Shown: positions 51,895 to 61,021, numbered from the stretch's first letter. The stretch is DNA of 64,000 bases from Ornithinimicrobium laminariae (GCF_019457945.1 NZ_JAHZSU010000003.1:434001-498000), one strand, 5' to 3'. A program made the numbers and translations. Notes: generated by a model from the sequence alone, not told the origin.

Positions 51895-53388
51895 GAGTGA
51901 CCAGGTGTCATCCGCACCGCTGATCAATCGCAGGTCGATCACATCGCTGGAGGCAGGTTCTGGCGTGGTTGCGGTGTGCATTTCTGCCTCCGGAGCAACG
52001 GCGTAACTCGTGGTCTCAATCGTCACCTGTAGGTCCAGCACTATCGGCTTCGGCTTGGCTTGGCCCGGCAAAACCCACGGTTGCGTGACCGCGGCCAAAG
52101 CCTCCACCTCTGCGATGGTGAACCCAATTCCCTCGTAGATCAGCCCACTCGCCTCTGCCTGTCGCAGAGCAGCTGCATCCGCCCGAAATGCTGGGGATCC
52201 GACAGTGGTCGCAGCGGCTAATCGCTCCAGGTCCAGCTCATTCCAGGCATCAGCCCGGGCATCCACAAGATCTTGGGCCGCACGCCGCAAATCGCTATTG
52301 CGCCTCGGCACCATAGGCTCAGCCGGCGAGACCGGGATAGCAGGCTGGGCGGCAGTCGGCGTTGGCTTGGGTTGATCTGCCTGGCTTGGCTCGGCTCCCC
52401 CGGTCAAAGTAGATCTTGACAGCCCCAATGCGACAGCCGAAGCGACGCCGACGAGGCCAACAACGACTTTGGCCGGACGTCGATCTCTTGAGGATCGATG
52501 ACGCGCGACGTAACGCCTCGGCGTCGGCTGTGGCCCCGAAACATGGTGCTCAGCCATCGGCGCTGAGCCACGAATCCGCCGAGTCAGGTTCAGTGGAGCG
52601 GCAGCATGCGGAGCGATATCAATGGGCCGGGCCGCGCCCAGGGTCGCGGCGACTGCTGCGACCTCTTCGGCGAGCGGTCGGTCTTCTGGCTCCGGAGCCA
52701 AGCACCATTCGATCAACTCCCTCGCGGGCCCGGGCAGGGTCGGTAGCAATTCGTTGAGTGATTTGCGCGTGCCCACCCAACCCGGCGGCTCACCCGCTAA
52801 AGCCCACCAGGCCAAGCAGCCCAAGGCATAAACATCCGACTCTGGAGTCGCTGCAAAGCCCTCCAAAACCTCGGGCGCCAACACACCGTCAGTGCCAAAC
52901 TCACTGGTCACTCGGGCACCGGCGAGGCTTGCCAACCCCGCGTCGGCAAGCACTGGCATACCGTCGGAGAGGAACAGCACATTAGACGGCGAGACGTCGC
53001 CATGGGCCACGCCTGCGCTATGCAGCGCATCCAGCGCTCGAGCCACCGGCACGATCAGGGTCACTACCTCCCCCAGCCGCATAAACTCTCGCGCCTGAAG
53101 CACCTGACCTAGCGAGCCACCACCGGCTAGCTGTGTCACGACGGCAACGCGCTCGTCCGAAGCCCGAATCACGTCATACAAGTGGATGAGATGTTGGCTG
53201 CGGACGCTGCTCAAGACAGTCGCTTCACGCATGATGTGGTCGACGGCTTCGCGCGCATCAACAAATTTGATGGCCACGCTGAGGCCATCGCTAACTCGCA
53301 CCCCACGCCATACGGTCGCGGTCGCCCCCGACCCAATGCGCTCTTGGACCTGATAGCCCTGCAACCCCGGCGGTATGTGATCGTCCAC
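51871..53388 (-). CDS. Atypical membrane serine/threonine protein kinase
   Basis: A 505-aa transmembrane kinase-like protein. The N-lobe is intact: GSGATATVW, K41 in VAIKF and E55. The catalytic loop reads AHGDVSPSNVLF, with Asp and Asn present but HRD changed to HGD and no Lys. The metal motif DFG is replaced by DAG in VLADAGLASLAG. APE is present (LAPEVLEGF). One membrane helix (about 305-325, VVVGLVGVASAVALGL) leads to a Pro/Thr linker and a secreted C-terminal domain (about 360-505) that is NTF2-like or beta-rich. GTG follows GGGGGTGA. It may be weakly active or a pseudokinase. The extracellular ligand is unknown. Confidence 0.8.
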   Translation of the reverse strand: MDDHIPPGLQGYQVQERIGSGATATVWRGVRVSDGLSVAIKFVDAREAVDHIMREATVLSSVRSQHLIHLYDVIRASDERVAVVTQLAGGGSLGQVLQAREFMRLGEVVTLIVPVARALDALHSAGVAHGDVSPSNVLFLSDGMPVLADAGLASLAGARVTSEFGTDGVLAPEVLEGFAATPESDVYALGCLAWWALAGEPPGWVGTRKSLNELLPTLPGPARELIEWCLAPEPEDRPLAEEVAAVAATLGAARPIDIAPHAAAPLNLTRRIRGSAPMAEHHVSGPQPTPRRYVARHRSSRDRRPAKVVVGLVGVASAVALGLSRSTLTGGAEPSQADQPKPTPTAAQPAIPVSPAEPMVPRRNSDLRRAAQDLVDARADAWNELDLERLAAATTVGSPAFRADAAALRQAEASGLIYEGIGFTIAEVEALAAVTQPWVLPGQAKPKPIVLDLQVTIETTSYAVAPEAEMHTATTPEPASSDVIDLRLISGADDTWSLIQWEPVA

Positions 53389-53467
53389 CTCGTCACCCCC
53401 TGATCAAGCACAGCGACGATCACTGCGCCTTCCTAGGTTGGCGTATTCGGGCAAACACTGTTGCTGG

Positions 53468-53476
53468 TTATCCACA
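53468..53476 (+). promoter_or_regulatory. Consensus DnaA box in intergenic region
   Basis: TTATCCACA, identical to the classical DnaA 9-mer, lies in the 113-bp gap between the kinase and oxidoreductase genes. It is isolated, not an origin cluster. Confidence 0.4.
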
Positions 53477-53501
53477 GACACGTCAGACCGTCCTTACTGG
53501 G

Positions 53502-54575
53502 CTACATGGCGCTGGGGGCGACACCTGGAGTCAATACCGTTTCAACCGAACCGCGCTGTGCGGCCCTTCGTGCGGCGTCGAGCACAGCCAACACGTGCAC
53601 TGCATCCCGCGGATCAACGGGCATGGCCTCCTGACGCGCTCCAACATCGCTAGCTGGCAATTCCAGAGCCGCGAAGAACTCTTCGTAAAACCCCTGCTGA
53701 CCATGTTTGGCCGCGACCACCGAGCTGCGTTCTCCGTCTGCGAAGAACCAACCGCAGTGCTGCTCGTCCTGGTCTGCCAGCTCAGAAATGACCACCGGCT
53801 CACCTTCGACTGAGGCGACGACATAACTACCCGTGCTGCCGAGCACTCGCCAACGGGGCCCCGGCGCGGCCGCCCAGTTCGAAACACTCAGGTGGCTAAT
53901 CACGCCACTAGCGTGCCTGCAAGACATGAACGCGTCATCTTCGGCCTCGGATGATCGGGCCTCAATCTCGGCATACACCGAATCGATCGGCCCCCATAAT
54001 TGCACTGCAGAATCGACGGTATGCGTGTGCAGGTCCAACATCAGCCCACCGCCTTGCGATGCCGGCAAATGCTCGCGCCACCTGTCCACACGTTGCGGGC
54101 TCCAACGCTCCCACCGCATCTCTGAGCGCAAGACCTGTCCCAATTGACCAGCGTCGACAACCGACTTCAAGGTCGCAAAGTCGCGGTCGAAACGCCGGTT
54201 GTTGAACACAGTCAGAGGCGCTTTGTTGCGAGCGGCGTCAACGACGGCAAGCGCCGAGGAGGCATCGACGGCCAGTGGTTTGTCCACCACCAACGGCACT
54301 TCGTGCTCAAGTATCTGGACTGCTTGCTCGGCGTGCAGCCCGCTGGGAGTTGCCAAGACGATGGCGTCGTAGCCCAGTTCGTCGCGGCTCGCCAACAAGT
54401 CTGCAACGGTCGCAACGACAGTGGCACCCGGCCAATCCGTCGTCGCCAGCTCGACCCGACCCGGGTCTTTGGTCACAACAGCAACCACCTCACCACCAGC
54501 CTGCATAATCAGCGGCGCGTGAATACGGCGCCCCGCCATGCCATACCCAACGAGTGCCACTTTGGTTGCCTTCAC
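53502..54575 (-). CDS. Gfo/Idh/MocA-family NAD(P)-dependent oxidoreductase
   Basis: A 357-aa two-domain oxidoreductase. The Rossmann motif VALVGYGMAGRRIHAPLI starts at residue 5, and VPLVVDKPLAVDASSALAV carries the EKP-type motif as DKP. LMLDLHTHTVDSAVQLWGP holds the catalytic DxxxH-type residues. GTG follows GGGAGA at 5 nt. Substrate is probably a polyol or sugar derivative, unknown. No sugar transport genes are adjacent. Confidence 0.88.
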   Translation of the reverse strand: MKATKVALVGYGMAGRRIHAPLIMQAGGEVVAVVTKDPGRVELATTDWPGATVVATVADLLASRDELGYDAIVLATPSGLHAEQAVQILEHEVPLVVDKPLAVDASSALAVVDAARNKAPLTVFNNRRFDRDFATLKSVVDAGQLGQVLRSEMRWERWSPQRVDRWREHLPASQGGGLMLDLHTHTVDSAVQLWGPIDSVYAEIEARSSEAEDDAFMSCRHASGVISHLSVSNWAAAPGPRWRVLGSTGSYVVASVEGEPVVISELADQDEQHCGWFFADGERSSVVAAKHGQQGFYEEFFAALELPASDVGARQEAMPVDPRDAVHVLAVLDAARRAAQRGSVETVLTPGVAPSAM

Positions 54576-54632
54576 AACACTCTCCCTTAGCCACCAGAAT
54601 GAGACCTCCACCCTAGAGTCTGTGGACCGGCG

Positions 54633-54638
54633 TATGGT
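54633..54638 (+). promoter_or_regulatory. -10 box of lipB (leaderless)
   Basis: TATGGT ends 6 nt before the lipB ATG, a good -10 match. There is no ribosome site, fitting transcription from the start codon. Confidence 0.6.
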
Positions 54639-54644
54639 TTAACT

Positions 54645-55295
54645 ATGCGCATTAAACACCTCGGATTCGGTCCAGACGCCGTGGAGTATCGCCAAGCTTG
54701 GGATGAGCAGCGGCGCGTCCACGCGCAGGTGGCCTCCCGAAGCCAAGAAGACACGGTGCTCTTGCTGGAACACCAGGCGGTCTATACGGCGGGTAAGCGA
54801 ACCGAGGCCCACGAGCGCCCACTGGACGGCACGCCCGTTGTGGACGTGGACCGCGGTGGCAAGATTACCTGGCACGGACCAGGGCAATTGGTGGGTTACC
54901 CAATCGTTAGACTGCCCTCCCCCGTCGACGTTGTCGCTCACGTCCGACGACTCGAAGACATGATGATTGGGGTCTGCGCGGACCTCGGCCTGATCGTGCA
55001 ACGGGTCGATGGTCGCAGCGGGGTGTGGATCCTGGCTGACGACAACGGCCCGGACCGCAAGATTGGCGCTATTGGCATCCGAGTCAGCCAAGAGGTCACC
55101 ATGCATGGCTTTGCGCTGAACTGTGATTGCGATCTGCGCTGGGCAGACCCGATTATCCCATGCGGGATCGTTGATGCAGGCGTGACCTCACTTTCCCAAG
55201 AACTGGGCCGAGATGTCCCGGTCACCGAGGTGCTTCCCTTAGCCGAAACCCACCTGCGCCGGGTTCTAGCACCCCAAACTTCCGCGCACGCCTAA
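54645..55295 (+). CDS. lipB: Octanoyl-ACP:protein N-octanoyltransferase
   Basis: A 216-aa cysteine/lysine acyltransferase that moves octanoate from ACP to lipoyl domains. Motifs: [57 protein letters not shown] (catalytic Lys in RKIGAIG) and IIPCGI with the catalytic Cys. Its product is completed by LipA, encoded next. Substrates include the E2 encoded about 5 kb upstream and the glycine cleavage H protein. Confidence 0.95.
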   Translation: MRIKHLGFGPDAVEYRQAWDEQRRVHAQVASRSQEDTVLLLEHQAVYTAGKRTEAHERPLDGTPVVDVDRGGKITWHGPGQLVGYPIVRLPSPVDVVAHVRRLEDMMIGVCADLGLIVQRVDGRSGVWILADDNGPDRKIGAIGIRVSQEVTMHGFALNCDCDLRWADPIIPCGIVDAGVTSLSQELGRDVPVTEVLPLAETHLRRVLAPQTSAHA

Positions 55296-55371
55296 CCGGG
55301 CATACGCTGGAGCCTGATTGCGTTGCCTTGAGCAACGGAGTAACTCACCACCATGCCTACGGAGGCGCTAC

Positions 55372-56397
55372 GTGACTGTCGCACCTGAGGGACGTCGTAT
55401 GTTGCGGGTCGAGGCCCGCAACTCACAAGTCCCGATCGAGCGTAAACCCGAGTGGATTCGCACTACCGCCAAAATGGGGCCCGAGTACACGGCCCTGAAC
55501 AAGTTGGTGAAGGGCCAGGGTCTGCACACGGTCTGCCAGGAGGCTGGCTGCCCCAACATCTTTGAGTGCTGGGAAGACCGCGAAGCCACCTTCTTGATCG
55601 GTGGCGAGCAGTGCACCCGACGATGTGACTTCTGCCAGATCGACACCGGTAAGCCTGCCGACTTTGATGCCGGCGAGCCCCGCCGCGTGGCAGAGTCTGT
55701 TGAGCAGATGGAATTGCGGTATGCCACGGTCACGGGTGTGGCACGTGACGACTTGGAAGACGGCGGTGCTTGGCTCTACGCCGAAACCATCCGCCAGATC
55801 CACGCGCTCAGCGAGCAGACTGGCGTGGAAATCCTGATCCCTGACTTCAACGGAAACCCCGACCAGGTCGGCCAGGTTATTGACGCTGCCCCCGAGGTGT
55901 TCGCCCACAACGTAGAGACAGTGCCGCGTATTTTTAAGCGCATCCGCCCTGCCTTCAAGTACGAGCGTTCCTTGAATGTCATCACTATGGGCCGCGACGC
56001 CGGCTTGGTGACTAAGTCCAACCTGATTTTGGGGATGGGCGAAGAAGACCACGAGATCGAGCAGGCTATTCGTGACCTGCACGATGCTGGCACTGACCTG
56101 CTCACCATCACGCAGTACTTGCGCCCCTCGCCGCGTCACCACCCAGTCGAGCGCTGGGTTAAGCCTGAAGAGTTCGTGCACTGGAGCAACCTCTGCGAAG
56201 AAATCGGCTACAAGGGTGTGATGGCTGGACCATTGGTTCGCAGCTCCTACCGCGCAGGCCGCTTGTGGGCTCAGGCCATGCACAAATCGGGACGCCCGAT
56301 CCCAGCCAATTTGGAGCACCTGGCCAAAAAGGCTGAGTCCCCTGCCCGTCAGGAGGCATCGGCATTAGTAGCCAAGGCCTCCGCGAACGTATCCTGA
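55372..56397 (+). CDS. lipA: Lipoyl synthase
   Basis: A 341-aa radical SAM enzyme inserting two sulfurs into protein-bound octanoate. Auxiliary cluster cysteines are C55, C60 and C66 ([12 protein letters not shown]); the radical SAM cluster is C81, C85 and C88 (CTRRCDFC). The C-terminal RSSYRAG motif supplies the Ser ligand of the auxiliary cluster. I start it at the GTG preceded by GGAGG; the longer frame has no ribosome site. The two genes are 76 bp apart and co-directional. Confidence 0.96.
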   Translation: MTVAPEGRRMLRVEARNSQVPIERKPEWIRTTAKMGPEYTALNKLVKGQGLHTVCQEAGCPNIFECWEDREATFLIGGEQCTRRCDFCQIDTGKPADFDAGEPRRVAESVEQMELRYATVTGVARDDLEDGGAWLYAETIRQIHALSEQTGVEILIPDFNGNPDQVGQVIDAAPEVFAHNVETVPRIFKRIRPAFKYERSLNVITMGRDAGLVTKSNLILGMGEEDHEIEQAIRDLHDAGTDLLTITQYLRPSPRHHPVERWVKPEEFVHWSNLCEEIGYKGVMAGPLVRSSYRAGRLWAQAMHKSGRPIPANLEHLAKKAESPARQEASALVAKASANVS

Positions 56398-56401
56398 GGC
56401 T

Positions 56402-57202
56402 ATGCCAGCACGTAACACCACGGACGCCAACAGCCCGAAGCCGGCCAAGGAAGGTCGACGGGGGCCATTTGGCCGTCGCCGCAAGCCACGCGACCCAAAT
56501 AACCCGGGCCGCATAGCTCAGTTCCGCCAGGTCTTCACCATGACCCGCAAGCACGACCCATCGGCTATCTGGCTGATGATCTTGGCTTTCGTCGTGGTGC
56601 TGCTGGTCGCGATCGGTATTGGAATCTGGGTTGACCAGGTCATTTATCTGTCGATCATCGGTATCCCCCTGGCGTTTCTGGCTGCCATCTTTATCCTGAG
56701 CCGGCGGGCCGAAAAGGCAGCCTTCTCGCAGATTGAAGGGCAGCCAGGCGCAACCAGTGCCGTCCTCGGCTCGTTGCGTCGTGGTTGGTACTTCGACCAG
56801 GAGCCAGTTGCCGCCGAGGCTGGCGGCAAAATGCGTGGAATGCGCGACATGCACAACGCCGCGATGGTTTTCCGGGCTGTCGGACGCCCCGGTGTTGTCC
56901 TGATCTCCGAAGGCCCGAAGGTTGCCGCCACTCGCTTGGCTCACGCTGAAAAGCGCAAGACCAGCCGGATCATCGGCAAGGACATCCCGGTGCACATCGT
57001 CAACGTCGGCAAGGCTGACGATCAGGTGGCACTGTCGAAGTTGCTGAAAAAGCTGCGCAGCTATGACAAGTCCATCTCTAAGGACGAAGCGCTCGCAGTG
57101 CAGCGCCGACTGCGTGCGCTTGGCCCGACGAAGGCTGCAGTCCCAGCGGGTGTAGACCCTAACCGGGCACGTGTCGACCGGCGCTCAATGCGCGGTCGCT
57201 GA
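56402..57202 (+). CDS. DUF4191 family membrane protein
   Basis: A 266-aa actinobacterial protein like Rv2219. A basic N-terminus (RRGPFGRRRKPRDPNNPGR) precedes two membrane helices (AIWLMILAFVVVLLVAIGIGIWV and IYLSIIGIPLAFLAAIFILS). A cytoplasmic C-terminal domain follows, with RAVGRPGVVLISEGP and LSKLLKKLRSYDKSISKDEAL. Function is unknown. It is 4 bp after lipA and very likely co-transcribed with it. Confidence 0.88.
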   Translation: MPARNTTDANSPKPAKEGRRGPFGRRRKPRDPNNPGRIAQFRQVFTMTRKHDPSAIWLMILAFVVVLLVAIGIGIWVDQVIYLSIIGIPLAFLAAIFILSRRAEKAAFSQIEGQPGATSAVLGSLRRGWYFDQEPVAAEAGGKMRGMRDMHNAAMVFRAVGRPGVVLISEGPKVAATRLAHAEKRKTSRIIGKDIPVHIVNVGKADDQVALSKLLKKLRSYDKSISKDEALAVQRRLRALGPTKAAVPAGVDPNRARVDRRSMRGR

Positions 57203-57218
57203 CTCACCGCAAACTCAA

Positions 57219-57257
57219 AATAGTGGCTCGTCTCCTGCATGGAGACGAGCCACTATT
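57219..57257. terminator. Bidirectional terminator between DUF4191 and RDD genes
   Basis: Perfect 17-bp stem (57219-57235 with 57241-57257), loop TGCAT. The minus-strand exit is T-rich (TTTTGAGTTT), so it should end the RDD gene, and it also follows the DUF4191 stop by 16 bp. Confidence 0.88.
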
Positions 57258-57280
57258 GTTGTCTAGGACTTCGTCGTCAA

Positions 57281-57721
57281 CTAGCGAACACGCAGGATGA
57301 CGGACTTGCCATAACGATCGTGCAGTCCCCTGTTGTTGCGGTCGGTGATCAGTGCCGGAATGGCCAAACACAGCAGCGCCGTGCGGATCAGCACCCCCAC
57401 TGGCATCGGTGGTCGTTGCGCGGCCCAGGGGTTCGAGCCGGCAGGGTGGCCGAAAACTCGCAAACCCATCACTCGATGGCCCACGGTGGAACCAAGGGTC
57501 GCGACAAGCACGATGTTCTCCACCGCGAAGATGCCGAGGACGACGAACGACTCCGCGCCGGTGGCGCCCCAGGGCACACCGAAGAGGCCGATCGCGATCA
57601 GTTGGCACAGAGACCAATCAGTCAGGATGGCGAGGAATCGACGGAAGAAGGGCGCTACCGCTCCGGGGCCTTGCGCGGGAATACCCCACTCTTGGCCGGG
57701 GTATGGCATTTGCGTAGTCAC
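57281..57721 (-). CDS. RDD-family membrane protein
   Basis: A 146-aa protein with three predicted helices and an RDD domain: FFRRFLAILTDWSLCQLIAIGLFG (Arg and Asp motif), FVVLGIFAVENIVLVATLGSTVGHRVMGLRV and GVLIRTALLCLAIPAL, then DRNNRGLHDRYGKSVIL. It corresponds to Rv2219A. TAGGGT lies 7 nt before the chosen GTG, suggesting a leaderless start. RDD proteins are thought to transport small solutes or cations, but the role here is unknown. Confidence 0.87.
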   Translation of the reverse strand: MTTQMPYPGQEWGIPAQGPGAVAPFFRRFLAILTDWSLCQLIAIGLFGVPWGATGAESFVVLGIFAVENIVLVATLGSTVGHRVMGLRVFGHPAGSNPWAAQRPPMPVGVLIRTALLCLAIPALITDRNNRGLHDRYGKSVILRVR

Positions 57722-57848
57722 CCATGAAACCCTAGTCCGACGAAACACGGCAGAAACACTCGGGTGACTGTCGGTTAACCCTCAAACGCATAGAGTGGTC
57801 TTCGAAGTCGTCGGTGTGGCTTCACATTCCATCTCCCCAGGAGGATAG

Positions 57849-59273
57849 ATGTTCAGCAGTGCAGAAGAGGTCATCGCGTTCGTCAAGGATGAAGACGTCA
57901 AGTTCATTGACGTTCGCTTCTGCGACCTCCCCGGTGTGATGCAGCACTTCAATGTGCCTGCCGAGACCTTCGACATGGACGCGTTCACGACCGGTCAGAT
58001 GTTCGATGGCTCATCCATCCGTGGTTTCCAGGCGATCCACGAATCTGACATGAAGTTGATCGCGGACCCCACCACGGCATACCTGGATCCGTTCCGCAAG
58101 CACAAGACCTTGATTGTTAACTTCAAGATCGTCGACCCGTTCACGGATGAGCCGTATGCCCGTGACCCGCGTCAGATCGCCATCAAGGCTGAGGAGTACT
58201 TGACCTCTACCGGGATTGCAGACACTGCTTTCTTTGGCGCCGAGGCTGAGTTCTACATCTTTGACGACATCCGCTTCGAGACGAATGCGCAGTCGGGCTA
58301 CTACTTCATCGATTCGGTCGAAGCTGCTTGGAACACCGGCCGCTCCGAAGAGGGCGGAAACCGCGGTTACAAGACCCGTTACAAGGGTGGCTACTTCCCC
58401 GTTCCCCCGGTTGACCACTTCGCAGACATCCGCGACGACATCAGCACCCTGTTGTCCGAGGTTGGCCTTGAGGTCGAGCGCGCCCACCACGAGGTTGGCA
58501 CCGCCGGTCAGCAAGAGATCAACTACAAGTTCAGCACGCTGCTAGCTTCTGGTGACGACGTCATGAAGTTCAAGTACATCGTCAAGAATGCTGCCTGGGA
58601 CGCCGGCAAGACCGCGACCTTCATGCCGAAGCCGATCTTCGGTGACAACGGTTCGGGTATGCACACCCACCAGTCCCTCTGGAAGGACGGCGAGCCGCTC
58701 TTCTACGACGAGTCTGGCTATGGCGGCCTGTCGGACATTGCCCGGTGGTACATCGGTGGCCTGCTCAAGCACGCTCCTTCGCTGCTGGCCTTCACCAACC
58801 CGACGATGAACTCCTACCACCGTCTGGTGCCGGGCTACGAGGCTCCGGTCAACTTGGTCTACTCGGCGCGCAACCGCTCGGCTTGTGTTCGTATCCCGAT
58901 CACTGGCACGTCGGCTAAGGCCAAGCGTGTTGAGTTCCGCGTTCCTGACCCGTCGTCTAACCCTTACCTGTGCTTCGCCGCGCAGTTGATGGCTGGCTTG
59001 GATGGAATCAAGAACCGCATCGAACCCCCGGAGCCGGTCGACAAGGACCTGTACGAGTTGCCGCCGGCCGAGTTGGAGAACATTCAGCAGGCTCCGACGT
59101 CCCTTGAGGCCGTTTTGGACGCCCTCGAGGCCGACCACGCCTACCTCACCGAGGGTGACGTCTTCACCGAAGACCTCATCGCCGCGTGGATCGAGTACAA
59201 GCGCACGAACGAAGTCGACCCGATTCGTCTGCGCCCGCACCCGCACGAGTTCGAGTTGTACTTCGATCTATGA
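57849..59273 (+). CDS. glnA: Glutamine synthetase type I
   Basis: A 474-aa central nitrogen enzyme. Motifs: [33 protein letters not shown] and the C-terminal adenylylation loop with Y402 ([10 protein letters not shown]), the target of GlnE. A GSI-beta length and Asp/Glu metal residues ([11 protein letters not shown]) are present. AGGAGG lies 4 nt before the ATG. A -10-like TAGAGT at 57791-57796 and a 127-bp leader precede it; I see no PII-type operator there. The stop codon lies in the first of three palindromes (see the repeat entry). Confidence 0.97.
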   Translation: MFSSAEEVIAFVKDEDVKFIDVRFCDLPGVMQHFNVPAETFDMDAFTTGQMFDGSSIRGFQAIHESDMKLIADPTTAYLDPFRKHKTLIVNFKIVDPFTDEPYARDPRQIAIKAEEYLTSTGIADTAFFGAEAEFYIFDDIRFETNAQSGYYFIDSVEAAWNTGRSEEGGNRGYKTRYKGGYFPVPPVDHFADIRDDISTLLSEVGLEVERAHHEVGTAGQQEINYKFSTLLASGDDVMKFKYIVKNAAWDAGKTATFMPKPIFGDNGSGMHTHQSLWKDGEPLFYDESGYGGLSDIARWYIGGLLKHAPSLLAFTNPTMNSYHRLVPGYEAPVNLVYSARNRSACVRIPITGTSAKAKRVEFRVPDPSSNPYLCFAAQLMAGLDGIKNRIEPPEPVDKDLYELPPAELENIQQAPTSLEAVLDALEADHAYLTEGDVFTEDLIAAWIEYKRTNEVDPIRLRPHPHEFELYFDL

Positions 59274-59330
59274 TCGAACGAGGTTACTTCGATCTATGAT
59301 CGAACGATGGCGTTGCGATCTGTGATCGAA
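59259..59330. repeat. Three 26-bp-spaced palindromes at glnA 3' end
   Basis: The palindrome TTCGATC-TAT-GATCGAA (7-bp arms, 3-nt centre) occurs at 59262-59278 and 59288-59304, and as TGCGATC-TGT-GATCGAA at 59314-59330. Units are exactly 26 bp apart, about 2.5 helical turns. The first two copies share 23 identical bases, including the glnA end codons and stop. It looks like a tandem duplication of the gene's end, or an array of binding sites. Confidence 0.88.
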
Positions 59331-59362
59331 AAACAGCGCTAGGTTTCTGATCAAGCTTCACC

Positions 59363-59394
59363 AGAGGAGCGGTCCCCCAGGGGGCCGCTTCTCT
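59363..59394 (+). terminator. Likely terminator of glnA
   Basis: AGAGGAGCGG pairs with CCGCTTCTCT (one G-T wobble), with an inner CCCC/GGGG, followed by CGTGTTT. It lies beyond the palindromic array, so any array transcript would be part of the glnA mRNA. Confidence 0.75.
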
Positions 59395-59449
59395 CGTGTT
59401 TCCCTCGCCAAATACAGGAATCTCGGCCTGCGACTGCCACGATATGTCC

Positions 59450-60184
59450 ATGAGTCGTCGTGAAATTTGGGAGTCCCGAACGCGCGCCCCGCTGCTGATC
59501 CTGGCGGGCGTATTCTTTGTGGCCTTCGCGATCCCCATCATTTGGCCCGACGTCCACGGTGGCGTGCGCGCGCTTTCCTTGACCACCCAGACTTTCGTGT
59601 GGGTGGCCTTCTTGGTGGATTATGTGACCAGACTTGTGCTGGCACGACACAAAGTCGACTTCGTGAAGTCAAACCTGTTGGACTTGGCTGCAGTGGCCTA
59701 TCCCGCCCTGCGGCCACTCGGCCTGTTGGTGGTCCTGCAACGGCAAGCCGGCGAAAAGCTGAGGGGACACGTCGCCGCGTATGTCACGTTTGCCACAACG
59801 ACGGTCGTCGGTATTGCCTCATTAGCCGTGTTGCAAGCCGAACGCCATGATCCCGCCAACGCAAACATCACCACTTTTGGCGAAGCCGTGTGGTGGTCAC
59901 TCGTTACTGTCACGACCGTTGGCTATGGGGACTTCTATCCCGTCACCATGCAGGGACGGATCATCGCCACTCTGCTGATGCTCTGTGGCATCGCTTTGCT
60001 GGGTGTCGTGACCGCTGGCTTGGCCTCTTGGCTCATCTCCAGGATTAGCGACTCGGACGAGAGTGACCGAACGGCAAAACTCGCTGACATTCAAGACGTG
60101 CAGAAGGAATTGCGGCTGCTGCGCTCCGAGCTTGCCGCCATGCGAGAACCGGGACCTGCGGACACTGATATCGCTACCCCCTAA
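59450..60184 (+). CDS. Two-pore-type voltage-gated-like potassium channel
   Basis: A 244-aa ion channel subunit. Four to five N-terminal helices (LLILAGVFFVAFAIPIIWP; FVWVAFLVDYVTRLVLA; LLDLAAVAYPALRPLGLLVVLQ; VAAYVTFATTTVVGIASLAVLQ) are followed by a pore loop with the selectivity filter TVTTVGYGDFYP and the inner helix IIATLLMLCGIALLGVVTAGLASWL. A short coiled-coil tail (LADIQDVQKELRLLRSELAAM) could support tetramer assembly. A possible earlier ATG exists at 59444. It lacks the usual regulatory RCK domain. Confidence 0.85.
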   Translation: MSRREIWESRTRAPLLILAGVFFVAFAIPIIWPDVHGGVRALSLTTQTFVWVAFLVDYVTRLVLARHKVDFVKSNLLDLAAVAYPALRPLGLLVVLQRQAGEKLRGHVAAYVTFATTTVVGIASLAVLQAERHDPANANITTFGEAVWWSLVTVTTVGYGDFYPVTMQGRIIATLLMLCGIALLGVVTAGLASWLISRISDSDESDRTAKLADIQDVQKELRLLRSELAAMREPGPADTDIATP

Positions 60185-60232
60185 GCAGGCTTGGTGTAGA
60201 AGGCGCAACTGCTCCGTGAGAGGATGCTGCCT

Positions 60233-61021
60233 ATGGGAAGACATACTGGATCTAGTGCAGCAGTAGGAGGTTGGGCGGCTAAGCCGGTACTTCTAGTGCT
60301 CCTCGCAGTTCTCGCCACCGTGATGGTTGCCTTCGCTATTCGTGGCCTGATGGCCACTGCGGACTCCGGCACCCTGAACGCTGACCCAAGCGCTATGGCT
60401 TCAATTGCCCCCTCAGACGCAGCCGCGATTACCACCGATGCCCCCGAGCCCACGACCACTGATGCAGCTGCTGCCACGAGTGATCCAGCAGTCGCCGCAG
60501 GCCCACCAGAGGAGCTGACCGCATGTGTTGCAGAGGTCGATTCTGGTGAAGACTTCGCCAGCGCTGCCGAAAGATCAGCCGCAAACTGGATTAAGCACTA
60601 CGACGGCTCAGTGGAGCTCAATGCGGGCCGCATGACGCTTGAAGAAGCCCAAGAAGAGTGGGCGGAATCCAAAGCTGAGGGCCCCGGCGACATGGAGCGA
60701 TTCGACACCGCTCAAGCGGCCTATGACGAGGTCTTCGGATCGTGCGCTGAACTCGCAGACACCGACGTGCCGCAAGACTATGCTGATGAGGCCCAGGACT
60801 GCCGGGAACGCGGCGAAGCTCTGGCGCTGGTCGCAGAATTGTCTCAGCCCATGAATGCCGACTGGGGCGCCCACTTGGACTTCATGGAGACCAAGGAAGC
60901 GGCTGACCCTGTGGACTACGTGGCTGACTGGCGTGATGATGTTGCGGATGCACCCAACAACGTCGATCCCTACCAGGACGCTGTGGCGCTGCTAGAAGAA
61001 GCACCCGCCTGCTCCGTCTAA
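60233..61021 (+). CDS. Membrane-anchored secreted hypothetical protein
   Basis: A 262-aa protein with one N-terminal helix (PVLLVLLAVLATVMVAFAIRGLM), no lipobox, then an Ala/Thr/Pro-rich spacer (TTDAPEPTTTDAAAATSD). An acidic external domain with four Cys (C at AACVAEV-like, SCAEL, DCRER, ACSV) follows. Disulfides are likely in the periplasm or cell-wall space. I do not recognise a family. The ATG follows AGAGGA. A perfect hairpin follows the gene. Confidence 0.72.
   Translation: MGRHTGSSAAVGGWAAKPVLLVLLAVLATVMVAFAIRGLMATADSGTLNADPSAMASIAPSDAAAITTDAPEPTTTDAAAATSDPAVAAGPPEELTACVAEVDSGEDFASAAERSAANWIKHYDGSVELNAGRMTLEEAQEEWAESKAEGPGDMERFDTAQAAYDEVFGSCAELADTDVPQDYADEAQDCRERGEALALVAELSQPMNADWGAHLDFMETKEAADPVDYVADWRDDVADAPNNVDPYQDAVALLEEAPACSV

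Noticed and set aside
5358..53476. Chromosomal origin from the two DnaA boxes
   Set aside because: The boxes are 48 kb apart, single, and not near dnaA, dnaN or an AT-rich region.
55423..56319. 298-residue minus-strand frame
   Set aside because: Antisense of lipA, a clear radical SAM gene on the other strand.
59259..59330. CRISPR-like repeat after glnA
   Set aside because: Three units with 9-nt gaps and palindromic repeats of 17 bp do not match CRISPR repeat-spacer geometry, and there are no cas genes.
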